From positions 3,870,677 through 3,934,676 of the forward strand of contig VWZX01001666.1 of assembly GCA_013399015.1 (NCBI GenBank): 64,000 bases of DNA, written 5' to 3'. Of the stretch, positions 35,431 through 48,388 are shown in pieces. Both the position numbers and the translations under genes were made by a program. How positions within the stretch are numbered: position 1 is the stretch's first letter; every line of letters starts with the position of its first letter. A model generated the notes under the pieces. The model was not told the origin of the DNA. It worked only from the letters and a program-made list of their open reading frames with translations, and ran no database searches. This stretch comes from Galbula dea (Eukaryota; Chordata; Aves; Piciformes; Galbulidae).

Positions 35431-38400
35431 CCCTGATCACATTGTATTATTCTGAATGTCTACTAATGGGTGAATAGCATGAAAAAGCACTACACATTTG
35501 TTATAAGTTTAAGCATTTGTGATCATATATTCAGAATTGTTAGACATCATGACTAAAAGTCCAACTGAGACATCTGTAGGAAGTGCAAAACCCCCACAAA
35601 AATATTTCAGTGATATAAATTGTTCAAATCGTTACTAATCCCACCCACTCTACTAGTCAAAGTCTATCTGAAGGATTCCTGCATGGGATAAGACTCAGCA
35701 CACATGGCAACAATTCTGCAACTCCTTTTGGATCCCAAATCACTGTATTTACCACAAAAACTATCTTTCCATCAGAGTCCCCTTGCAAATGTGCTTCAAC
35801 TTAAAACACTCCACCAAAAACCTGCCTCCATTTCCATTCAGGATTTGTTCTGGCAAAGCTCCCCTCAAGTCAAGTAGAGACACCACCACTCTGAACAAAA
35901 GCTTCACAGTTTGACTCAATAAACTTGTCATCTTCACATAAAGAACTGGATCAAAATGCCAACGAGCCATTGTCCTGACACGTCACGTAGTCTGCAGCAA
36001 GGAAGCTTCATTCAGCCTCTAAGTGGGCCAGCAGACCAATGCTGGCAGGGATCAGAGCTGCTAAGTTTAAGCCTTTAGTCATGGCAGTCCTACAGCAGTT
36101 CTCAGATGGCTCTGTGGTGGCCACAGAGGGGCAGATGACAACCCAGCTCAACCTTGCAAATCCCAATGAGTTTCTGGTGCTCACACTAACACCCTGGTGT
36201 CCTACCCTGGCCCATCTCATGGCATGGTGGAAATGTGCCTGGGAACATCCACTCTGAGCACTGGAAACCTACCAGCACTAATCCCACAAGTCTCCATCAC
36301 TGTTTTCTGCCCTTTCTGCCAGAACATAACAATTCCTTTCCACCACTTCTCCTTTCTCTGGGTAAGGTCTGACAGCCCTAGAACGTGGGCTGCTGTCTGA
36401 CACCCAGTGAGGGTGGCTCTGGTGCCAGACTATAAGATGTGTTTAGGATACAGGCAGGTGACTCTCATCTGGTGCTAGCTGACCTGTTAGGTGAAGACAT
36501 CTTATGCTAGACCAGTAAATTGTGTTTCCAGGGAGAGTAGGTGGTCTGTTTCTGCCATATCAATGTCCACTCTGTGCTGCATTTCACAGAATATTTCAAG
36601 TTTGTCAGTGTTTTTCAGAACCTGAGTACCTAACATAACTCATTTATGCTATTCTCAGCCTCATCAAACATTGCCCCCTAAAATTCACAGGCATTCAGGG
36701 TGAAAGATTGCCTGGATTTGAGGTAGATGTCATTGTGCAATAAAATGTTCACATGTGGAGTTGAAAAACACAATGATTTAGTGGAGCATTGATTTTTTAA
36801 GGAGAAGGGGAATTATAATTGGTGATTGGAATTAGTCCAGCTAGAGATGGGGCAAAGCAAATGAGAAGATTCATCTACTTATGTTAGGTACTTAGTTTCC
36901 CTTACTTAGGCAATTACTTATCTGCCATTATAGAAAACCTTACAGACACAAATGTAATGTCTGTATAAGGTAGGGAAGCATTGTTATCTTCCATTATACT
37001 CACAGCAGAGGCTGCAGGAGGTTGAGACACTGCCCACACAGTTTGGTGAGGTGCCTCCTGAAGGCCACCACCACAGTGCAAGGTCACCCCAGCTGCCCAG
37101 TTTGGTATGGTTTACCAAACAACCCACCTCAAAGGATTGTTCTTACATTTGCCCCATTCCTAATATGCATTTCTTACACCTTCTGATCCCAGCCTCTGGA
37201 ACTGTAGCTGTGTCAGCTGTCCAAACCTCTTCACACTGCTCATGGTGCTATGGTAGACTGAGATGGGTGAGCAAAAAGGGACCTTTTAGAAAAGGGGGTG
37301 ACAGCACCACCTGTGTTGTGATCAAACAGAGAAGAGCACAGGCAGACTGCTCTCCCCTGTACCAAGAGCTCTGAAAATCCCTAGAGGCTGCTTCCATCAA
37401 GCATACACTTGTTAAGTTTAGGGCACCTATTATGAACCTCAACTGCTTTTTGCACAGATGAGATAGAAGACAGTCTATGAACTAAAAATTTGCCCAAGAC
37501 CCTACTTTAAAATAACAAGCAGATGCTGTAGAGGGCAAAACTATTTTGCAACAGTCAAATGCAAAACCTTCTGTTCTCAAATGCAAGAAAATTGTAATGG
37601 TTTCCAGCAGACAGCCTACTGGCAAGCAGTAAACCTGAAAAACTGCCCACATTTAATAGCTTTCTGCCATTAATGACTAAAAATAAAACTTTTACAAAAG
37701 TTCCAGACTTCCTCATAGGGGAATCCACAGATATAGAGGTATTTTCATATCACATTTTTATTTGGGCCAGCTCAGATTGAGCACAGACCACACACTGAAA
37801 GATTGGTCACTCTCTATTACGACAGCCATCTGGAATCCCCTCAGATTAAATGTGCCCAGACCACTGCTGCTTTATGGCTGGAACAGGTTACTGCAGAAAA
37901 ACAGAAAGCATAACATTCTAATGTGGCCAAACCCCTAAAAATAAGTTAAGAAATGTAGTCTGCACTTTGAGCACTTCCTTGGGGTCTGCAAAAGGACAAC
38001 AAATAAAAAATTAGAGCTGGTAGCCCTTTCTGGTTATCCAGATTATGAGCTGTCCTTCCATCTTCTTGGCAAAGTGGATCTGTTACCACCATCTATGAAA
38101 GAATAGACAGGGCAGTTTGCCCTACCAAAAGAAAATCAAAGGGGTGGAAAATCTAGAAAATAGGATTGATGGTCTTCCCTTGAGTCCTGTTCTTCTTTTT
38201 CATGATGTCCTTTACCAACCTGGTGAACCACTGCCAGCTCCCTTGGCTGCCTCTGAGGCCAATGTCCCATAGACAGGGCTACCTAGATAGAGCCCTCAGG
38301 ATCACACTGGTGGGCACCTCACATCTGTGGCAGAATTGCCTCCCCACATCCTTACTTCATTCCTGGGGTTGTTCCCATCCCTAGCCTGGTTGGAGTCTTT

Positions 38401-41400
38401 CCTCAGTCCTTCCCTTTTCCTGTGGCACTAGTTGTGGCAGGAATTTACCCCTAACCCCTGATGCTATCAGCAGCAGTCTCCATGCAGTGGTGGCTGTTAC
38501 AGGTGGCTTTTCCAAAGCAGCAGTTCTATACCTTATCTTTCAGAAGGGAAAGGAGACACAGGACTCCAGCCAGGCCAAACACCAGCATACATCTTCTCTC
38601 CATACTTTGGTGGTTCTGAGGAGGCAAACTGCAAGCAGGTACATGAGGATATGATTGATCTTGTCACAGTTTTCTTACAGCTTCCTGGCTGCGTGCAGGA
38701 GGGCTCCAAGCAGACTCTGGAGAGGGTATTTCATCTTTCCCAGAGTGGGTGCTGTGGAGGGAGACATAAGGCCTCATTTCTTAGGGGTTTCATCCCTAAA
38801 GATACTAGCTGAAGTGCACACTGCTTTGATAGCTGGGCACCTGGGCAGTGAAGAAAACTGGCTTTGAATTTTCCAGCAGCAGCACCAGCTGTTAGATAGT
38901 GGTTTACCTGAAGACCATAGTGAAGATGTATCAGGAAACAAACACACAAAGACAGGGCACTGGAATTTAGGTCTCTAAAAGGAGCTATCAGTCTTCTCAT
39001 CTGGACATCATCATTGCAGTGACCCCGTAGGCAGATGCACAAAACAACTCCTATTTAAACCAACCCAAAACAAACTTTCCCTTTTCTTAGCACCTACTGG
39101 GATTTGTAACGTGTCATATTCCTTTCCTTCCAAGCATAACAAAACTCTGTGGCAGGATTTATTGGCATGCCAATAACACTCTTTACTCAGCACAGGTGAG
39201 AGAACAAAAGCAGTGCCTCCTGCCTGCCCTGGAGGAGCTTACATGATGCCTACACAAACATTAGCAATACTTGTAGCCCTTGCACTGTGCACTTACAGGG
39301 TGGAAGTGTCAATCTGATCTCCTGAAAGGGTATTTTTCATGGTGCCTCATGACATAATAGTCTTGTAGCATCTTTAATTTAAAACAAAAGCAGCTGCAGA
39401 GGATTGCTCTTACAGTCCTATCAACCTGAAGAGATCAAGCAGGGAGACAGCACACAGACAGCAATACCTTAGAGGATGCAGCTCACAGCTCCTTCATTGT
39501 TTGATGGTAATGCAAAAAATAAAGAAATCAGCATTGGTTGTGCTGTGCAGCACCCAAATACACAGAGAGATACAGTTGCAGGTTTGAAAATTTGTAGGCA
39601 TATTTAACTAACTGCTTTTGATTTGCATAGCACCTAGAGGTAACAGCAAGACAGCACCTGATAGACAGAGCAGAGGCTGGAGAAACCCAAGGTCGGGTCT
39701 GCAGTGTCACCTGCACACACATGCACTACTGACACTATTAAAGCAAGGTGTTGTCCAAGTAAAACTTGATCAGATTTACCAAATGATAGCTGTGTCCATG
39801 CACTGGGGGATTTTTAGCTGAATTTTGGTTGTTTTCCTAAAAACATGGCTATGGTGTAACGAGGCAGAGGCTGCAGGAGCAATACTGGCACTAAGCAAGT
39901 CTACCTCCACCTCCCACTCTCACAGCATAGCAAACCCTCTCCTCATCTGTATCAACCCAACCTTCTGTGGACTGTGTTAGCTTCAAGACCTAGGAACCCA
40001 CCAAAATATACATTTTTTTTCTCTTTCTTTCAAACAGAAGAGAGGCCTGATCTCTATTTACATCATGGACCCATAAACAGCAATGTCAGCACAGCTAAGG
40101 GGAAGGAGCCCTGCAGGGGTGAGAAGAGTGGCTGAAGGTGGGGTGGAGGCTCCTGAAGGATCCATTGACACCAGCTCAGCCTCAAAAGCATCAGGTATGG
40201 ACATCTCTGCTGCTGCCAGGTCACATGTGCCCATTCACAGCTGTGACCACAAGAGTACTAGGGTGGAGAGGAGGACAACTAGAGCATACCAAGAGAGGAA
40301 AGAGACCATTAGCTGCACAGGAATGCTGGGTTTAGGTACTCATTGCCATTGCTTTTCAACTCTTTATTCTATTTCTCTGGCATGAATAATTTAGAAAATT
40401 AATAGATTAAAAATTAATAGAAGCCATTGCAGGATGTGCATGAAGACTCACTGCCAGAGATCATCCTTTCCCCATCCCCATTGCAGGCCCAAAGCTGACC
40501 TTACCCCACTAGAGTCAAATAGTTTTATTTTTCCTTTGTGCATATTGGATCCAGGAGCTCAAGGCAAACTGAACAAGGCTGGGAAATGAAATTACCAACA
40601 CACAAACAAGACAGAACATGACTGTGACATTTTTACACTAAAAACTTGAAAGCATGGAACAAAGAAGGACTGACTGAAAGGGTACATGAAGAATTGCCCC
40701 CCTGAGAACCTGTTTCTATGTCTTTTGGGGATTCATTTCATCCAGGAAGGGACTGTGGATATATTGCAAATGCCTGCTGTTTATATTCTAGGCTATGCTA
40801 AGCAACACAAAACCTTAAAAATACACACACAGTCTTAAAAACACACAAAGCAAAGGCATAAGCCCAAGAGAGATGGCCATCAAGCAGTATGTCTGATGTT
40901 CAACATCCTGTATCTGGTAGAAGAGTTTCTATTCAGCACGGTTTATGGCAGTTTAAAAAATGTACTTTTAGCAGAAAAAGAGAAAATAAGGTATTTCATG
41001 GTAAGCCAGAAGGTAATGACCATTTGCAAGCAATTGCTGTGCACTTTCCAGTCCACTCTCCAGGGAGGCAAGTTTTGTGATCCAGACTTTGGGTTTGAGA
41101 CAAGTTCCAATTTTAGTAGAATAAATGCAACATTTCATGTGTCCAAGGCAAACTGAGTGAATACCTGTCAGTGCTCTCTCCATTTCTACACTCCCAGTGT
41201 TCACCTCACTGTATTTTCCAGGCCACTTCTGTGTGTGAACTTCTGCAGGAACTTTCATTATTATCTGATATGGATGTGGAACATTTTGGTCAGGGTGAAG
41301 CTAAGGTCTGATATAGTGCATTCACAATTTTCCACAGTATAGGCTGGGTTGTTTCAAATCTGTGTAAGTTGCTCAATATATTTGCACCTTAGGTCTACTC

Positions 41401-44400
41401 CCTGCTTTTCTCCTTACCCCATTTCTCCCCTATTCTCATTCCTTAATCCCTCCTCCTGCTCATCTTTCGTTTCCACTTGGATTGTGCCTTCCCAACCAGA
41501 GATACAATTCTACAAAAGAACCACCCCAAAATCCCAAACCAAAACACAAATCACACAAGAGGCATGATATTAGTCTTCTATTTGCTGCCACCACATTATT
41601 TGCTTTACTTGAACATTACATCCTATTTCTGCCTGGATCCAGATCTAGGTGAAGACATTTTGGCAACTGGGGCTGCCCTACTCTCCCTTTCTATTGAACT
41701 TTGCTTTGTGTCCCCTCTCCTCCCCTGCCACAGCCATTGAGCATCCAGGTTGGAGAGAAACAAGGTGATGGGGCCTCCTGTGGGCTGGGGGCAGGTCCTC
41801 TCCTCCCCACAGCATTTGAGTATCACCACTGCCCCACTGAGTTTCTCCTCCCTGACATAGAAATGCAGAACTGGGGAAGGCAAAAACTGTAGAGAGGGGA
41901 AGGTCACCATGCCACAGCAAGGGAGAGCCTCTCCTTGCATTTATGTACTACAAGTCTTCTTTGTGTGACTTCTGAGGGGCCTGGCCCCCCTAGCATGTGG
42001 AAGCTGGGGCTCTGTAGCAAAGTTGCATGAGGCAAGAAACTGGAGCTTTTCCCCTCCCCAGCTTATTATGAAAACCAGGATGTTGGGAACATGCTCTCAC
42101 ATTCAGTGTTCATCTCAGGACATTTGGTCCCCTCATCCTTGACCCCAGGAGCCCTTGCAGTTATTACCTCTGCTGGTTCTCTGACAGCAGCAGGAGTCAG
42201 AAGGGTTGCAGCATATTCACCTTCTCTTAGCATCACTCTTCCTGGTGGCACTAAAGGCAAGGTCTCCAGCCTACTTTTAGCTAAGGCCTAGCTTCATCTG
42301 TCTGTCTGTTTGTCCATCAGGGACCAGCTGCTGGTTTTGCAGTGTCTGGCACACTCGGGTTCTAGTTCTGCTGACCCTTTAAAGGCTGTTCTAACAAATA
42401 GTTTTATTAATAATTATTCTGGTTGACTTCCACTGTCCCCCTCCACAATGTATGAGTTGGCCTTGCAGAGCAGTTGCTTTCAAGCCTTGTCCCCCTGACA
42501 CAGCTGCATTTCCCGTGGTGTGCCTGATCTGTGTGTAATTCATGGCTCAGCTGGGATTTCTGTGGCAGAAATAGCATTGCACCATTATGAGATGACAATA
42601 GATGCCAGAGCTGGTATCCATCAAAGAGGAGCCTGAGAGTGCAACTTCTACCAGATGAGCAACAATTAGGTTTGCAACTGTAACCAGATCCTATTGTTAA
42701 TCCCAGCTCTGTTTGGGCATCTGTAACCACTGGTGATGTTGTAAGACCACGATGGCTTCCAAGTAAGAAATCACAGCCTTCTCATTATGTGCTGAGTGTT
42801 CCTCACATCAGATCCATTTCTCAGCATTTACTGTTAATTACTAGCTTGGTTTTGTATTAGCTGAGAGCTAAATGATGTAGGGCTGCAGAAAACTGTTAAG
42901 ATCTGCGTCACATAGGCAAACAGAACCATCCACTTCCAGAATGTGAAATGGATAATGAGTGGGTATAAAGGAGTTCTCAGAAGCCCCAGCTGAATGCATT
43001 CAAGAGCAGTGCTTCCTCTTTAATGGGCTTCCTGCCAGAATGACACATCACTCTGCCTCACTGAAGTCATTTATAAACTGTCCTTCACAACACTCTTTTC
43101 TCTCCCGCCTGTGCTGCTGCTCCTCTTAGAAATAACAGAGGGAGGATGCACCTGATGGTAAAATGCTGCACTGTTCAGAAGAGTCAAACTCTTGGAGAAA
43201 GAAAGAACCTAACTCTCCTCAGGAGTAAGCCTAGAGGAAAAGGGAGGGCAGGGGATGTGAAAAGCAGAGCTGCATAGAAGGAGTTGGCTGCTGACCAAAT
43301 TCCCCATTCTTTGAGGCTGACTTGGGTTTTCCACTCAAAAGCAGTGCCTTGGTTTCAGACTGTAATGCAATACCTGAAAGCATGCTGTGTAGTTCCCTGC
43401 ATTCCTGGAGAAAGCCAGGCCGGAGATGGAGGTTGAAGTAAAGGTCTGCAAGGTTTACACAGCAGTGCCCTGGAGGCATGATGCTGAGGTGTATCAAAGA
43501 GAGTGTTTAAAGGGAGGGAAAGCAGTTTCTTAAAATCTCTGTGTACCTTCCCCTCCCTTCCTCTCCCTCTGCCCAAGCATGCTCCCATACAATGACTCAC
43601 TGGTGGTTGTCACAGACCTGAGATCCCCACTGTACTAATAAGCACAGGAGAACACAGTCTTGCTTACAGCACAACCATGAAGAACTAGACCCAGAGACAC
43701 AAGAGAGAGCAGGAGAAATTTAGCCAACCTGCAGGTCCAATAAACTGCTGAGAAGATTTTGGCCTGCAGTGTTCAAAGGAAAGTCTTTCCATAAACAGGG
43801 GCTGGAAGAAAGGGAGAGAGTGCTGCACATTTTTAATGAGGAGTTCCTCCCAAGCCCGAGGAGAAAATAGCAGAGGTTCTCACTTGTGGTTGAGGAAGGT
43901 GGAAGTGAGCCTCTTGACAGTGAATGAAGGTTTATGAGCAGGATGGGGATAGGCTCTAATAGAGCTTGCAAATGAAGAGAGATTATTTCAGTCTGATATC
44001 ACAAAGAGACAAGAGCCAGCATGGGGATGTGATCACCACAGACAGAAAAGAGCTGGCAGAGAAAAAGTGATGATGGAGTAGTCCAAGCAACGGGCCAAGG
44101 AAATGACCATTGCTGCAAAGCCCCTGCTGCAAGAAGAACATTAAGATGCTGGATGCTAAGACAGCCAGGAAAGGTTGTATGTAGATGGAGTATGAACAGG
44201 AAATCTGCAAGACATAAACTTGGCATGTTCATTTAAAGAGAAAATATTAATTACTTAGGTCATCAGGGAAAAAAACACAAAATGTACTTCCACTAATGTC
44301 TGAAAATATTTATGCCAGAAGGACTGCTATGCTTTTCTCAGGAGACAGCTTTGCTATTGGGTAACTTGCCCAGCAATTACCTGATTCACCAAAGCAACTG

Positions 44401-45074
44401 CTTTGTCCACTGTCAGCTATTTATGTGACTATTTATACCTGGCCCCACAGATGTTCTGTGCTCACAGCCTAGATGTGAAACTACAGACTCACATCAAAAG
44501 CACAGACAGGTCTGTGGCATGCAAAAACATTCCTAAGCAGACAATTTCTAGGCAAAATCTTTTAGCAGAATTTCAAAAGATTGCCCTGCCTTCAGCTAGT
44601 TCCTTGTTACGAGATGCAGCACTGAATACTGAATTAAAGATACAGCAGATCTGGCAGAAGAGTTTCAAGTGCTGGGAGTTCCAAGGGAAGCATAGCTGCT
44701 CAGTAGCTGGCTTTGTGACAAGAAACTGCATGTTTACCCTTCCTCCCTCCAGTTTCTTGGGTTTTAGAGGGCTTTCCCTTTTGTCCTTTTGAACATCCAA
44801 TACTTCTGCCTAGTTGTGCTAGAGCCCCTGTTACTTCAAAACCATTGTTAAGCATTTCCACAATCACAGCCTTCTCCTACAGTTGGAGGAAAGGACAGCT
44901 TCTGACAATGAACGTCACAGACATGCAGACAGAAAATGCATTGTGTGGCTTACCACTGGCCTTTGTTTCCCTGTTTGGCAGAATTTGATTCTCTCATCAA
45001 CCTGCCTAGGGCTGCCAGGGACTAATATTGCCCACGTGGTGTTGAGTTTGTCTCTTAAATCCTGAGCTTAAGGC

Positions 45075-45280
45075 AGAGAGCATCTTCCCTGTGAGAGTGA
45101 CAGAGCTCTGGCCCAGGCTGCCCAGAGAGGTTGTGGTCTCCTTCTCTGAAGAGATCCAAACTCACCTGGATGTGATCTTGGGCAATCTGCTCTAGGTGAA
45201 CCTGCTGTAGCAGGGGGGCTGGACTAGATGATCTCCAAAGGTCCCTTCCAACCACCACCACTGTGTGAGTCTGTGATTCC
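45075..45280 (+). mobile_element. CR1 LINE, 3' fragment, sense, second subfamily
   Basis: About 200 bases of the CR1 3' end. Diagnostic blocks in order are GGCCCAGGCTGCCCAGAGAG near 45112, GTCTCCTTCTCTGAAGAGAT near 45136, CAATCTGCTCTAGGTGAACC near 45184, GGGGGGCTGGACTAGATGAT near 45212 and GGTCCCTTCCAACC near 45240, then GTGAGTCTGTGATTCC as the degenerate end repeat. The GGACTAGATGATCTCC variant differs from the TTGGACTTGGTGATCTTAGA variant at 18885-19432 and 26553-26653, pointing to a different CR1 subfamily and a separate insertion. There is no coding capacity. Confidence 0.95.
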
Positions 45281-46115
45281 CATACAATTAAAATGAGATG
45301 CTGACTGGGGAAAGGTAACCAGCTCCAAGGAAATTTAACTTGTCCAGTAATCTCCTCTCTCTTTCAAGACTTTGTGACCTCTGTGAAAAGACACTACAAA
45401 TTTTGGTACTCTAGCCTTTTAGTAATTCAGCTAAATCCTATTGAATTACTTGAGTTGCTTTCTTTTCATCTTTAACAGCAGACTTAGACCTGAACACTCC
45501 TGTAAATTGAAAACAAATGTAGGTTAAATACCCAGCAGGGATTTCTCTACCTACCCTAAAAGCCACTTAACACTTTCTTTCCTCCTAGAAGACTTGTTAG
45601 GAAAAATTTTACTTGGACCACAGATGAGCTTGCATCAATTACTATGCTGGGGTAAAAACAAAAATGCAACAGTAGTGGGGGATAAAGAGGAAAGCATATA
45701 GAGTAAGAAAACTTAAGTTACAGCTTCACAAAAATAACTCCAGTTCAGGCATGTGATTTTTTTTGCAAGCTTGTGCTCACACTAGGAGGTCTCACCTAAG
45801 CATCCAGCTGCAGCAACCCATAGGACCAACCAGATTTGTTAGTAGCAACAGTAAAGTTGCCTGGAACTAGTGTCATGCTTTGGGGTGAAGGAGGCAGTCA
45901 CCCTCAGGTACCACTGAGTCTGAAGGAAGTAGGGCTCTTGTTGCCCTCCATCACTACTAAAAACTGCTACCTACTTTGTGCAGCACAACAGTTTTGCAAG
46001 CATTGCATCTGAAGAGCAGGTGTTGTGTTTAAAAGATTGGCAAATTACAGATCAGGAAGCATTTTTATTCAAGCACCTAAGTGCCAAGGCTGAAAGGAAG
46101 AAAATAATCTTAAGT

Positions 46116-46179
46116 TCTTTCCTTCCTTCCTTCCTTCCTTCCTCCCTTCCTTCCTATCTCCCTCCCTTCCTATACTTTG
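46116..46179 (+). repeat. CTTC tetranucleotide microsatellite, interrupted
   Basis: About five to six clean CTTC units (46117-46141) lead into CTCC- and TATC-containing variants up to 46179, giving a pure pyrimidine plus strand over most of 60 bases. Probably polymorphic. The polypurine/polypyrimidine character could favour triplex (H-DNA) structures. Confidence 0.92.
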
Positions 46180-48375
46180 TGACTATGCCTTGCAAATGCA
46201 TTTGGGTCACCATTTGGGACAGGTTGATGTACTCTGTGAGTTATCCTGCCAGGTGTGCTCTCACAGGACATGGCAGCATGGCTGAGCCCATTGCAGTTTA
46301 CCTGCTTTCTCCTCCTGACTTACCTCTTGAAAATTCATGTTGCTGGAGACTTCTCCTATCCATCTCCAGGATCAGAAGAAATAATTTTGGGTTATTCCAG
46401 TTGCACATCATGTGCAATAAGAGTTCCAGAAAGAGTCAGGAAAGGGCCAACTCAGACCATGCAGGTCCCTGTGGCACAGGAGTCTCTTTCAGGTCACCAT
46501 GGTACCTCCAGAGGCTCCATGGCAGGGGCTGGCAGGGCTGCAGGGAACTCTCTGGCCAGGGCAGAACTGCCTGGCTGATGAAGCATTCTGTGATACCTGA
46601 GCTGCTAGATGCACTCCTCATTTAGCACATAGGTTGATGCTTGTTAAGAAGAAAAATTATTACAATGAGAGGGTCAAGAAAGCAAACTTTATTTTCTCCT
46701 GGGTTACCTCAGTTTGGATGTACCTGGACCCCTTACAACATCCATACAGAAATCAAAATGTAATGCAGTCAGGAAATTGCAATCTGCTCTTCACAAAACC
46801 TCTGGGAAGGGCAGATGCCATCATGGCACTGTGTGCTCAGCATGGTGCAGGGCTATCAAGGAAAGACATTAGCCATCTTTTATTTGCAAAGGGCCATGAT
46901 TTTCACTATTTCTGTGTCACCTGCTACTGTTGTTCCCATTAAATGCCTATTAGTGAAAATGTGTGGTTTTAACTTCTGGTTTTAGAAGTTTATAGCTTGG
47001 CAATTGTGGTAGTGCTGCAAGACTGTTAAGGTTGGCTTATAAAAAAATCTCATTCTGGAAACCCATTTCTTCCCTAAAGTCTGTGGTTTAGCATTGCTGC
47101 CATTGTGCTTCAGCAAATATCTTCACAAAGTGGCTTAATTTAAGCAAGGATATTTTTTACCTTGTTCCATCCTTTCATCACCATCAGTGGCTTCAAGGTT
47201 TCAAGATACTTGGATGAAATGGGAAGGGAAGGAGGAGGAAAAGAGGTATTCACAGATGCCAGTTTTCAGCTCTCTAGGCTGACTTTGGAGACCAGTTCCC
47301 AAGGCCTGTCTGAAGTCAGTGGAGAAAGAAATGCAACTTCAGAGGGTAATTCAGAGGACCAGGCTTCAGATCTGCAGCCCTTGCACTCCAGCACAGCAGG
47401 AGTCAAGTGACACTGTCTTGAGGTACCTTTAATGTCATCAACTTCCCTCTTGCTGTGGTAAAGCCTGGGAGAGAAGCAGAAGGAGGAAATCACTCTTCTC
47501 CCTGGGCTGAGGGAAAGAGCAGCTCTGCCCAGCAGGCTGGGTGATTAATTTCCATGGCCTGTACCTCTCACAGTGCCTCCTGGGGCAATATAACCAGACA
47601 CAAACTTCAACCTGGAGGAAACAGGCATCTTTCTTGGAAAAAAAAGATGATTTATTCTACACAAGTGAAGTGCTCAGGTTTCCTGGCATGAGATGGCATG
47701 GGACAAAAACAGTTCTGCTCTCTGCTGTCTAATGCTCACAGAGAGATGCTGGGAGGTCAAGCAGTGGCTGAGCCAGCAAGCTCAAATCTTTGAGAGTTGT
47801 CCTGGACCCTGTGGGGCAGCTGAGTTTGCTGGGCTGTGAGTGGAAAGGAGAATAGTCTGAGACCATAGGCAGAGGTTGCACTGCAAAATGAAAGAGAAAG
47901 GGAGAGAAAGAAAAAGCCACTCCAGCAGAAAGTTTATAATGGAGTTCACAGTTAGGAGAAAGGATGTCAAACCTTTCAAGGCTCTTTGACTGTAAGTCAC
48001 CAACCTGGAACACCTTAAAGAAGAGTGACTGTGGGTGTTCAGCAGAGACAGATGCCCCCAATTACTAAATACCTGTGCTTAAAAGAAAACTGGTTAAAGT
48101 TTGCTGCCTTACAGATTTCACTAGTAGGGTTATCTGTCAAAGGAAGTACATATGCATAGTACTAATGTTAGCAATGTGTGGGATTTACAAATGACATTTA
48201 TCTCCAACATTCAAAGAATAATAGCTGAGGGAGTGAAGGGCTAAGGAGTGCTTGTTTGGCTATTTCATCACTCTGGTATTACCAAAAGCTGGAGTACTTC
48301 ACCTATAGCTTTTGCATTCTGAACTGTGACAAACTAGTCAAAAGACAAAAATTTAGAGAGAGAGCTATATATAAA

Positions 48376-48388
48376 TGTGTGTGTGTGT
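48376..48388 (+). repeat. TG dinucleotide microsatellite
   Basis: Six and a half TG units followed by TTATGTGT; preceded by a TATATATA patch. Confidence 0.85.

Larger units (their letters stand above)
31936..45074. other. Intergenic DNA, no gene recognised
   Basis: Thirteen kilobases with no recognisable gene. The longest open frames (119 codons at 33694-34053 plus; 129 codons at 44403-44792 plus) show no known domain. A mildly CpG-containing spot near 32365-32385 is far too short for an island. Low-complexity features are a GT microsatellite at 32692-32705, T10 at 32819-32828, a 15-base tandem duplication at 35401-35430, an A/C-rich tract near 41511-41555, and purine-rich plus-strand sequence at about 43880-44200. 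The segment at 42720-42920 reads like unique, possibly constrained DNA but offers no direct proof. Confidence 0.65.
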
